A stretch of DNA of 15,502 nt, taken from contig DASUYK010000065.1 of the NCBI GenBank assembly GCA_036377415.1, forward strand, positions 1 to 15,502, given 5' to 3'. Both the position numbers and the translations under genes were made by a program. This DNA is from DASUPK01 sp036377415. GTDB taxonomy: Bacteria > Actinomycetota > Thermoleophilia > Solirubrobacterales > 70-9. A model generated the notes under the pieces. The model saw nothing but the letters and a program-made list of their open reading frames with translations. It did no database searches and was not told the origin of the DNA. Shown one piece after another: positions 6,119 to 12,730 of this stretch (the stretch's first letter is position 1; every line of letters begins with the position of its first letter).

Positions 6119-6940
6119 CTAGAAGCGCGTGAGCCGGCGGCCGGCCCCGATTTCGGCTGTCCTCCGGCCCGAGTACCTGAGGACCAGTCCCGATGCCACG
6201 AGCGCCAGGCCGACGAGTGCCAGGGAGCCAGCCGCCATGCCGCTCATCGGCAGGGTCTTGGAATCGCCGGCGGCGTTCGGTGAGGCCACCGCGTCTGCTT
6301 CGGAAGGCCCTGGACTCGAGCTCGATCCCCCCGTGCCGCCTCCTCCGCCGCCGCTGCTCAGAACGCGCACTGTGCCCTTCATGTTCGGGTGGATCGTGCA
6401 GATGTAACCGAAGGTCCCCGGCTTGGGGAACATGCGGGAGGCGCTCTGCCCCGCGGCGACGATGCCAGTGTCGAAGCTGCCATCGTCGGCGACGGCGTTG
6501 TGCGGTTCCTTTCCGGTGTTCCGCCAAGTGACGAGGTCCCCGACCGCGACGCTCACCGATGCAGGCGAGAAGAAGAAGTCGCGCATCGTCACAGTGGCTG
6601 AAGCGGAGGCACGCGCCCGGCGGCCCGAACCCCGGGCCCCGGCCGGCTCGGCCTGCTCGGCGACGCTCGCCTGCTCCGCGGCGGCTTGGTCCTGGAGGGC
6701 CGGTTGTTCCTCCGTGTCTGCCCCTCGCTTGGGCGCACCCTGATCCGTGCTCGGTGTGCCGTCCTCCTGCGCCGGCTGCGTGAGGGGCGGGGCCGGGTCT
6801 GCCGGCTCGGAGGGATTCGTGGTGGTCGTCTCGGGCGGCGACCCCCGGTCCCTGGCCGCGGAGACAGCCGGCAAGAAGCAAATCGCGGCAAGGACGAGCA
6901 CCGCGCTCGTCAGAGCTCTTGCTCCCATCATCGATTTCAT
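6119..6940 (-). CDS. Exported cupredoxin (plastocyanin-like) with LPxTG-like C-terminal anchor
   Basis: This 273-aa protein has a signal peptide (hydrophobic core about 9-25, likely cleavage near VSA-A at 26-29). A disordered Pro/Glu/Gln/Ala-rich linker runs to about 113, and one cupredoxin domain spans about 114-195. Type 1 copper ligands are all present: H147 (KEPHNAV), C181, H184 and M187 (YICTIHPNMKG). A Gly/Ser spacer follows, then LPMSG at 230-234, a hydrophobic helix at about 238-255 and a basic tail (RYSGRR...GRR). That is the architecture of a sortase sorting signal, with an LPxTG variant. It is likely an extracellular electron carrier held at the wall or membrane. Start: ATG at 6938-6940, with GAGGAGG 13 nt upstream, a little far; two more in-frame ATGs follow at once. 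It lies 75 nt after the ThyX-like gene. Its electron partner is unknown, and the nearby nuo genes make a respiratory role conceivable. Confidence 0.9.
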   Translation of the reverse strand: MKSMMGARALTSAVLVLAAICFLPAVSAARDRGSPPETTTTNPSEPADPAPPLTQPAQEDGTPSTDQGAPKRGADTEEQPALQDQAAAEQASVAEQAEPAGARGSGRRARASASATVTMRDFFFSPASVSVAVGDLVTWRNTGKEPHNAVADDGSFDTGIVAAGQSASRMFPKPGTFGYICTIHPNMKGTVRVLSSGGGGGGTGGSSSSPGPSEADAVASPNAAGDSKTLPMSGMAAGSLALVGLALVASGLVLRYSGRRTAEIGAGRRLTRF

Positions 6941-6961
6941 CCTAAGGGCTCAGCCTCCTCA

Positions 6962-6987
6962 GGTGGGCACGGAATGAAGTGCCCGCC
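6962..6987. repeat. Inverted repeat/hairpin between thyX-like and cupredoxin genes
   Basis: GGTGGGCAC (6962-6970) and GTGCCCGCC (6979-6987) flank an 8-nt loop. The core GGGCAC/GTGCCC pairs perfectly. In the minus-strand RNA the third outer pair is a C-A mismatch. No T-run follows on the minus strand, so it is not a standard intrinsic terminator. It could attenuate readthrough, stabilise an mRNA end or be chance in GC-rich DNA. Confidence 0.4.
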
Positions 6988-7015
6988 GCGACTCGTGCCG
7001 GGCGGTGCGGTGCCG

Positions 7016-8644
7016 CTAACCGAGCGCGCTGACGCCCGGCGGGGCGGCGGAGGGCTCGCGCTTGGCGACGCGCTTCCGGTGAGTGCGGATCTCGCTCATG
7101 ATCCGCTCGAGCCGGGGCTCGGTCGTCGAGTCCACGTGCGTCATCGCCGCTGCGATCGCGGGGTGGACCGAGGCGATCCGCTCGTGCATCGCCTGCGCGA
7201 CCGCGCGGTAGGTGGGATGGCCCTCGCGGCCGGAGCGGAGCTCGATCAGGTGCATCGCCTCGCGGGCATTCAGGTCGAGCATGTAGCGGATCCGGTAGCC
7301 GAGACAGAGCGCGTAGGGCGCGGCCTCGGACATCCCCGCCGCGGCGAGCCGGTCGTGCTCGGTCCTCGAGATCTCGAGGGCGCGCTCGTACTCGTCTCCA
7401 GCCCCCGCCTCGCGGACCTCCTCCGGGACGCCGGCACCGAGGTCGGGGCTGAGCCGCTGCCACTGGCAGGTCAGCATTCGGTGGCGCTGGAGGTCGCGGA
7501 ACCCACCGTAGTCGGAGACGATCTCGAACCGGTACCGGACTGCCTCCCAGCCGCGGCCGGGCCGGTGCCGCCGGTTCGGGCGCTCGCCGGCGAGGTCGGC
7601 GATGATCTCCCCCTGCTCGTCGGGCGGCAAGGCGCGCACCCTGTCGAGGATCGCCCGCTCCGAGACTCCGGCCGACTCGAACAGCGACGCCGCGATCAGC
7701 TCGTCCTCGGAGCCGTCGTAGTCGATCAGCTCCACCGACGGGGCATCCGACGCCTCGCGGCGATCGAGGCCGAGCCGTCCGACCCACCGCTCGGTCGCCG
7801 CTCGGCGTCCCTCCAGATAGTCGATCCACTCCCCGCCGCGGTCGGGCCGCTCGACCCGGGCGACGAAGCTCGGCATCACCTTCTTCAGCTCCTCGAGGAT
7901 CATCGTCGCGAAGGCGCGCGCCTCCGGCAGCGGCGACACCATCATCCGCAGCAGGAGCTGTTCGTAGGCCTGGCCGGACGCGTAGATCCCGACGTGACTC
8001 AGGGTCGAGGCCGGCAGCAGCCCCCGCAGGAGGTCGAGCGCCTTCGCCTTGATCGATCGCTGCCAGGCCGCCTCCGGCTCGTCGCCCCGCGGCCAGCGCT
8101 CCGCCGCCCACTCGCGAACCTGGGCGAGTGAGCGTGAGTAGATCGCGAAGAGCTCCTCCATCGCCGCCCCGTACTCGGGTCCGAGCGCCTCGTCGCGATA
8201 GAAGCGGTGCCCGCCCCCCGCCGACTGCGGCAGCGGGGTGTCGTAGGGGATGTAGCGGGTCGACTGCTCGAGGTAGGCCGCCAGCCGCCCCCGCTGGAGG
8301 ACCTTGGTGAGGATGTTCGAGACCCACTCGCAGGCGACGTGTGCGCCGCCGACTTGGGCGATCGAGTCGTCTCCGTATCCCATGAACACCCGCTCGTAGA
8401 GCCCCGCCGCCCGCTCCCCCTCCGAGCCCTCGAACGGGCGACCCCCGTCCGGGACGTCCGCCGCGAACTCCTCCAGGTAGAGGCGTCGCAGGGTCCCGGC
8501 CCAGCGGGAGTAGCGGGCGAAGAGTGCCCCCTTGATCGTCTCCGGCAGGTTGACCATCGCGAAGACGGGCCGGTCGAGATTGGTGAAGTGCGGGGCGAGG
8601 AGCCTCCGCTCCTCATCTGTGAATTCCTCGACCGGGTAGCGCAC
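7016..8644 (-). CDS. Double-domain ThyX-like (FAD-dependent thymidylate synthase family) protein
   Basis: ThyX makes dTMP from dUMP with FAD, NADPH and methylene-THF as a homotetramer of chains of about 220-250 aa. This 542-aa protein holds two ThyX-type domains. The N-terminal copy (about 25-265) has GYGDDSIAQVGGAHVACEWVSN, then QRGRLAAYLEQSTRY, where the usual RHRx7S is R118-G119-R120-x7-S128. It continues with LLPASTLSHVGIYASGQAYEQLLLRM. The C-terminal copy (about 345-505) has VRYRFEIVSDYGGFRDLQRHRML (RHR 387-389), but R397 sits where the signature Ser is expected. It then has LNAREAMHLIELR (ELR at 468-470). Each half keeps what the other lost. Enzymatic activity is therefore uncertain; it may be a single-chain pseudo-dimer or a ThyX paralogue with another role. 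The start is GTG at 8644, with a TAGGAT 9 nt upstream as a possible extra promoter. It lies 18 nt after the permease gene. Confidence 0.87.
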   Translation of the reverse strand: MRYPVEEFTDEERRLLAPHFTNLDRPVFAMVNLPETIKGALFARYSRWAGTLRRLYLEEFAADVPDGGRPFEGSEGERAAGLYERVFMGYGDDSIAQVGGAHVACEWVSNILTKVLQRGRLAAYLEQSTRYIPYDTPLPQSAGGGHRFYRDEALGPEYGAAMEELFAIYSRSLAQVREWAAERWPRGDEPEAAWQRSIKAKALDLLRGLLPASTLSHVGIYASGQAYEQLLLRMMVSPLPEARAFATMILEELKKVMPSFVARVERPDRGGEWIDYLEGRRAATERWVGRLGLDRREASDAPSVELIDYDGSEDELIAASLFESAGVSERAILDRVRALPPDEQGEIIADLAGERPNRRHRPGRGWEAVRYRFEIVSDYGGFRDLQRHRMLTCQWQRLSPDLGAGVPEEVREAGAGDEYERALEISRTEHDRLAAAGMSEAAPYALCLGYRIRYMLDLNAREAMHLIELRSGREGHPTYRAVAQAMHERIASVHPAIAAAMTHVDSTTEPRLERIMSEIRTHRKRVAKREPSAAPPGVSALG

Positions 8645-8662
8645 GGGCTGGCCATCCTAGAA

Positions 8663-9592
8663 CTACCCCCAGATCGACTGGGCAGCGAGCGCGGCGACGA
8701 CGGCGATCCCGGTGGTCCAGGTGATCGCCTGCGCGGCCAGCTTTCCGTCCAGCCCGTAGACGTGAGCCACCAGGAGGGTGTTGATCCCGCAGGGCATCGC
8801 CGCGATCAGCAGATAGGGACCCGGGAGGTCGATGAAGGGAAGGGAGAGGAGGAAGAGGAGGCCGGGAGCGACAGCGAGCCGGAGAAGGATCGCGGCGCCG
8901 ACAGGCGGATCGAGCGGCGACCCGAGGCTCACCGCCTTCTCCTCGACCTCCTCGGCGAGCACCGCACCGACCGCGAAGAAGCCGATCGGCAGGAGCGCGA
9001 TCACGACGCCGCGCGAGATGTCGACGAGCAGGTCGGGCGCCATGGAGTCGGGCGCGAGCAGCGCGGCGACCGCGGCGTAGAGCGGCGGGTTCCGGGTGAA
9101 GAAGGCGATCATCCGCTCGCGGAAGCCCTCCCCGGCCAGCGTGCCGAAGGCCGCGCCGGTGCCGAACCCGAGAAGCAGAAGGCACGGAGCCGGCACGGCG
9201 ATGTCGTAGACGACCGCCTCGCCCAGGGCGTCGAAGCCGAGCAGCGAGGCGACCAGCGGATAGCCGAGGTAGCCGGAGTTCGGGACCAGCGTCCCGGTGA
9301 TCAGCGATCCGGTGGCCGGGCGGTCGAGCTCGAGCAGGCGGCTGCCGACGAGCCAGGCGATCCCCGCGGCCGCGAGGATCGCGATCCAGCCGATCACGAG
9401 GCCGCCGCCGAGGTCGGCGTCGATCTCGACCCGGGCGAGGTTGAAGAAGACGACGAACGGGATCAGCGTGTAGAGGGAGATGACGAGTGCCCTGCGCGCC
9501 CATCCGACTGCGCTCGCGGGCCAGCGGCGCTCGGCAGCGACCCCGGCTGCGCCGGAGATCGCGATCGCGGCGATCGTGAGGAGGACGCCCAA
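8663..9592 (-). CDS. AEC (auxin efflux carrier)-family permease
   Basis: This is a membrane carrier of about 309 aa with roughly ten hydrophobic helices, the usual size for bacterial AEC transporters, which move small organic acids such as malate or malonate. The family signature in the middle is clear: GTLVPNSGYLGYPLVASLLG, with an Asn-Ser/Thr-Gly-x-LG-x-P pattern in the broken helix. The C-terminal counterpart is AAMPCGINTLLVAHVYGLDG, with the Pro and Asn typical of the second crossover. The frame stays open far upstream, but that extension only shadows nuoN. No ATG or GTG is available near the first helix, so I infer the TTG at 9590-9592 (MGVLLTIAAIAIS); a CTG at 9598 is an alternative. 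It begins 26 nt after the nuoN stop on the same strand, so it probably rides on the complex I transcript. Substrate unknown. Confidence 0.88.
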   Translation of the reverse strand: MGVLLTIAAIAISGAAGVAAERRWPASAVGWARRALVISLYTLIPFVVFFNLARVEIDADLGGGLVIGWIAILAAAGIAWLVGSRLLELDRPATGSLITGTLVPNSGYLGYPLVASLLGFDALGEAVVYDIAVPAPCLLLLGFGTGAAFGTLAGEGFRERMIAFFTRNPPLYAAVAALLAPDSMAPDLLVDISRGVVIALLPIGFFAVGAVLAEEVEEKAVSLGSPLDPPVGAAILLRLAVAPGLLFLLSLPFIDLPGPYLLIAAMPCGINTLLVAHVYGLDGKLAAQAITWTTGIAVVAALAAQSIWG

Positions 9593-9618
9593 GCTCAGCC
9601 GAAGGCCCGCGAGGGACG

Positions 9619-11142
9619 CTAGCCGGACAGGACGCCGAGCGAGCCGGCGGCGTGGGAGGCCCAGTCGATCAGCGGCGAGGGGGCGACACCGAAGGCGATC
9701 GTCGCCGCCGCGCAGAGGAGGCCGAGCCCGACGACGAGCGCGCAGCGGCTCGCGCCCTTCGGCACCGCATCCGCATCGGGTGAGCCGCCGGCGATCGCTG
9801 GCATCGGCTCGGCTGAACGCGGTCTTGGCTCCGGTCGCATCCAGACGGCCGCGACCACCCGCAGGTAGTAGGCGAGGGAGACCATCGTCCCGATCACGAT
9901 CGCGACGCCGAGCCAGGTGTAGTCGCCGTCCACGGTCGCCTCGATCAGGAAGAGCTTGCCCATGAAGCCCGAGGTCCCGGGCAGTCCGGCGAGGGCGAGC
10001 ATGCCGATCGTCAGGGGCCAGGCGAGGAGCGGGCGGGTGCGGCCGATTCCGGCGAGCGCCTCGATGTCGTCGCCGCGATCGGTCTCGCGCTCTCGGGCGA
10101 CGACGACGACGAAGATCGCGAGGTTCATCAGGGTGTACGCGGCCAGGTAGAAGACGAGCGCCTCGAGCCCGGTCTCGGAGGCGACCACGATCCCGGCGAG
10201 CATGTAGCCGGCCTGCGCGATCCCCGAGTAGCCGAGCAGGCGCTTGAGCGAGTCCTGGCCGAGCGCACCGAGGTTGCCGATCGCGATCGAGGCGACCGCG
10301 AGCGCCGCGAGCGCCGGCTGCCAGTCGTCGGCGATCGGCCCGAGCGCCACCTCGAACAGGCGGGCCAGCGCGATGAACGCGGCGGCCTTGGTCGCGACCG
10401 CCATGAACGCGGTGACCGGGGTCGGCGCACCCTGGTAGACGTCGGGCGTCCACTGGTGGAACGGGGCAAGCGAGGTCTTGAAGGCGAGTCCGGTGGCGAC
10501 CATCGCCGTTCCGATCAGGACGAGCGTCTCGTCGCCCTCGCCGCCCGGGCCGAGGGCCTGGGCGATCCCGGAGAAGTCCATCGAGCCGGAGGCGCCGTAG
10601 AGCAGCGCGAACCCGTAGAGCAGGGTGGCCGAACCGATCGAGCCGATGATCAGGTACTTGAGCCCCGACTCGAGTGAGGGCTCGGTCCGGCGGGCGGAGG
10701 CGCAGAGGACGTAGAGCGGAATCGAGAGGAGCTCGAGGGCGACGAAGAACGCGATCAGGTTCTGCGCCTGGGCGATCAGGACCATGCCGAGGACCGATCC
10801 GAGCAGGAGCGCGTAGAAGGCGCCGTGTTCGGCCTCCTCGGCCGCTGGCTCCCGGATCGAGAGGACGACGGCGACCGCAGCGGCGAAGCAGGCGATCAGG
10901 GCGACCGAGAGGCCGAATCCGTCGAGGCGGAGCGCGCCCGCGACCAGGTCCTCTCGCTCGCTCCACTGCCAGATGCAGAGGCCGGCGGTCGCTGCGAGCG
11001 CGGCGATCGTCAATCCCGCGCTCGAGAAACGCCCGACGCGCGGCAGAAGCCCGGCCATCAGGACCACGCAGAGCCCCGCGGTCAGGGCGATCACCGGCGA
11101 GAGGCCGGCATAGTCGATGTGGGGGGCGTTGAACTCGCTCAT
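9619..11142 (-). CDS. nuoN: NADH-quinone oxidoreductase subunit N
   Basis: NuoN is one of the three antiporter-like proton-translocating subunits in the membrane arm of complex I. The 507-aa product is hydrophobic throughout, about 14 helices, the normal length. Key channel residues are present: E137 in FVALELLSIPLYVL, K162 (GLKYLIIGS), K222 and H229 in FKTSLAPFHQWTPDVYQGAP, and K252 in AVATKAAAF. The block HQWTPDVYQGAPTPVTAF is diagnostic for NuoN over L or M. The ATG at 11140-11142 overlaps the nuoM stop as ATGA, so translation is probably coupled. A longer in-frame reading to 11256 runs into nuoM and is rejected. It is the last nuo gene here; the AEC permease follows after 26 nt. Unlike NuoL and NuoM here, NuoN keeps the standard TM5 glutamate. 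Confidence 0.97.
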   Translation of the reverse strand: MSEFNAPHIDYAGLSPVIALTAGLCVVLMAGLLPRVGRFSSAGLTIAALAATAGLCIWQWSEREDLVAGALRLDGFGLSVALIACFAAAVAVVLSIREPAAEEAEHGAFYALLLGSVLGMVLIAQAQNLIAFFVALELLSIPLYVLCASARRTEPSLESGLKYLIIGSIGSATLLYGFALLYGASGSMDFSGIAQALGPGGEGDETLVLIGTAMVATGLAFKTSLAPFHQWTPDVYQGAPTPVTAFMAVATKAAAFIALARLFEVALGPIADDWQPALAALAVASIAIGNLGALGQDSLKRLLGYSGIAQAGYMLAGIVVASETGLEALVFYLAAYTLMNLAIFVVVVARERETDRGDDIEALAGIGRTRPLLAWPLTIGMLALAGLPGTSGFMGKLFLIEATVDGDYTWLGVAIVIGTMVSLAYYLRVVAAVWMRPEPRPRSAEPMPAIAGGSPDADAVPKGASRCALVVGLGLLCAAATIAFGVAPSPLIDWASHAAGSLGVLSG

Positions 11143-12650
11143 CGCTGGGCGACCTGAGTGGGTGCCTGCTCGCCCGTGGCCGCGAGCTGGCCCTTGACGG
11201 AGTCCTCGGCCCGGTCGAGGATCAGGCCGGGCCAGAGCGCGAGGGCGACGATGCACGCTGTCAGGGCCGCGATCACCCCGCCCTCGCGCCAGCCGATCTC
11301 ACGGGACTCGATCGCCTCGGGCTTCCGGTTGTGCATCGCCGCCTGGAAGAGTCGAAGCGAGTAGTAGGCCGCCAGCACGATCCCGACCGAGGCGACGAAC
11401 GCGTAGACGATCTTCTCCTGGAAGACCCCGTTGAGGATGTAGAACTCGCCGATGAAGTTGGCGGAGCCCGGCATCGCGAGCAGAGCCATCGTCACGATCA
11501 GGAACATCGCGGCGAGGACCGGCGCCCGCATCGCGAGCCCGCCCATCCTCGTGATGTCGTCCGTACCGGCGCGCGCGGCGAGGATGACGACGATCAGGAG
11601 CAGCGGTGCCACCACCAGCCCGTGGTTGACCATCTGGAGCACGGCGCCGTCTGCGCCGTCGGGCCGGAGGCTGAAGATCCCGAGCGTGATGAAGCCGAGC
11701 TGCGCGACCGAGGAGTAGCCGGCGACCAGCCGGGCGCTGGTCTGGGTGAAGGCCATCACCGACCCGTACAGGATCGAGACGACCGCGACGAGCAGGATCA
11801 CCTCCTGGAAGTGGCTGGTCGCGTCGGGGAAGATCGGCAGGACCACCCGGAGGAAGCCGTACGCGCCGACCTTGGAGAGCACCCCGGAGAAGAGGGCGAG
11901 CGCCGGCAGCGGAGCGATCCGGTAGGCGTCCGGCATCCAGCCGTGGAGCGGGAAGGCCGGCATCTTCACGAGGAAGGCGGCGGCGAAGAACCAGAAGATC
12001 CAGTACTGGCTGCCGGTCCTGAGCGGGTCGTTCCGCAGGGCTTCCATCGAGTAGGTGAGATCGCCGCCGTCCGCGGCGAGGATCCCGGTCGCGATCGCGC
12101 CGGCGAGCATCAGGAGCGAGCCGACGAGCGTGTAGATGATCATCTTGGTCACCGCGGGCTGCGGCCGGATCGGCCCCTCGTCCTCCTCGGCCCGTCCGGG
12201 ATGCTCCTCGCCCCAGACCCCGAACAGGAAGTAGAACGGGATCAGCATCAGGTCGAAGAAGAGGACGAACAGGATCAGGTCCTGGGCGAGGAAGGCCCCG
12301 AGGACCGCCGTCTCGGCGAGGCCGAACATCAGGAGCCAGGTCCGGGCCCGCTCCGGCGGGTTGATCGCGGACCAGGCCGTGGCGGCGACCCAAAGCACCG
12401 TGGTGAGCAGGACGAGGAAGAGGCTGATCCCGTCGACGCCGAGCTGGTAGCGGACGCCGAGGTCCGGGATCCAGCTCTCGTCGACGGTGTGCTGGAGGCC
12501 GGCGCCGGAGTCGAACTCGGCGACGACCACGATCGCGAGCACCAGCGAGACGAGCGGCCCGATCAGCGCGACCCAGCCGGCGGACCGGCGCGGGAAGGCC
12601 GCGGCGAGCAGGCCGGCGGCGAGCGGCGCCCAGAGCAGTACCTGGATCAC
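11139..12650 (-). CDS. nuoM: NADH-quinone oxidoreductase subunit M
   Basis: NuoM is the middle antiporter-like subunit of the complex I membrane arm. The 503-aa chain has about 14 helices. It contains LGVDGISLFLVLLT (70-83), FFDLMLIPFYFLFGVWG (131-147), K229 and H236 in LVKMPAFPLHGWMPDAY, K260 (GVLSKVGAYGFLR) and GYSSVAQLGFITLGI. The TM5 glutamate normally seen in FFE-x-MLIP is an Asp (D133), a conservative but notable change. The usual VEAPTAGS after PDA is replaced by RIAPLPAL. A charged insert EEHPGRAEEDEGPIRP (148-163) lengthens the TM5-TM6 loop. The GTG start at 12648-12650 has no good ribosome site and overlaps by 4 nt the stop of a 27-codon ORF that separates it from nuoL. Its own stop overlaps nuoN by 4 nt. 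Confidence 0.96.
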   Translation of the reverse strand: MIQVLLWAPLAAGLLAAAFPRRSAGWVALIGPLVSLVLAIVVVAEFDSGAGLQHTVDESWIPDLGVRYQLGVDGISLFLVLLTTVLWVAATAWSAINPPERARTWLLMFGLAETAVLGAFLAQDLILFVLFFDLMLIPFYFLFGVWGEEHPGRAEEDEGPIRPQPAVTKMIIYTLVGSLLMLAGAIATGILAADGGDLTYSMEALRNDPLRTGSQYWIFWFFAAAFLVKMPAFPLHGWMPDAYRIAPLPALALFSGVLSKVGAYGFLRVVLPIFPDATSHFQEVILLVAVVSILYGSVMAFTQTSARLVAGYSSVAQLGFITLGIFSLRPDGADGAVLQMVNHGLVVAPLLLIVVILAARAGTDDITRMGGLAMRAPVLAAMFLIVTMALLAMPGSANFIGEFYILNGVFQEKIVYAFVASVGIVLAAYYSLRLFQAAMHNRKPEAIESREIGWREGGVIAALTACIVALALWPGLILDRAEDSVKGQLAATGEQAPTQVAQR

Positions 12651-12730
12651 GGGGCCACCGACCCTTGAGTGGATTCCTCGAGCATCGTTGCGCCATTCGC
12701 CCAGTCGCCGGTTTCGAGCACCCAGGTCAT
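12647..12730 (-). CDS. Candidate 27-aa small ORF coupled between nuoL and nuoM
   Basis: The spacer between the nuoL stop and nuoM start is exactly filled by an ORF. Its ATG (12728-12730) overlaps the nuoL TGA as ATGA, and its TGA (12647-12649) overlaps the nuoM GTG start as GTGA. The peptide begins MTWVLETGDWANGATM and continues, acidic and polar, to ...QGSVAP. It has no membrane helix, no signal peptide and two Trp. No Shine-Dalgarno sequence precedes it, so it would depend on re-initiation by ribosomes leaving nuoL, and nuoM could depend on it in turn. No product of this kind is known to me; it could be a small complex I accessory peptide, or only a coupling device that carries ribosomes across the gap. 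Frame and overlaps are seen directly; expression is inferred. Confidence 0.55.
   Translation of the reverse strand: MTWVLETGDWANGATMLEESTQGSVAP

Noticed and set aside
6686..8131. A 481-codon plus-strand frame opposite the cupredoxin and ThyX-like genes.
   Set aside because: It has no domain signature, and the opposite strand has clear ThyX and copper-site motifs.
8207..9622. A 471-codon plus-strand frame antisense to the ThyX-like and AEC genes.
   Set aside because: Low-complexity charged sequence, with conserved motifs all on the other strand; a codon-bias shadow.
9593..10966. An in-frame upstream extension of the AEC permease to 767 codons.
   Set aside because: The extra 450 or so residues are an Arg/Pro-rich shadow of nuoN; the permease fold begins at about 9592.
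11143..11256. An in-frame GTG start giving nuoN 38 more residues.
   Set aside because: The ATGA overlap with the nuoM stop and the position of the first conserved helix favour the ATG at 11142.
11331..12668. A 445-codon plus-strand frame rich in Asp, Glu, Arg and His.
   Set aside because: It lies entirely antisense to nuoM. Its composition is what the complement of GC-rich membrane-protein codons gives, and it has no recognisable fold.
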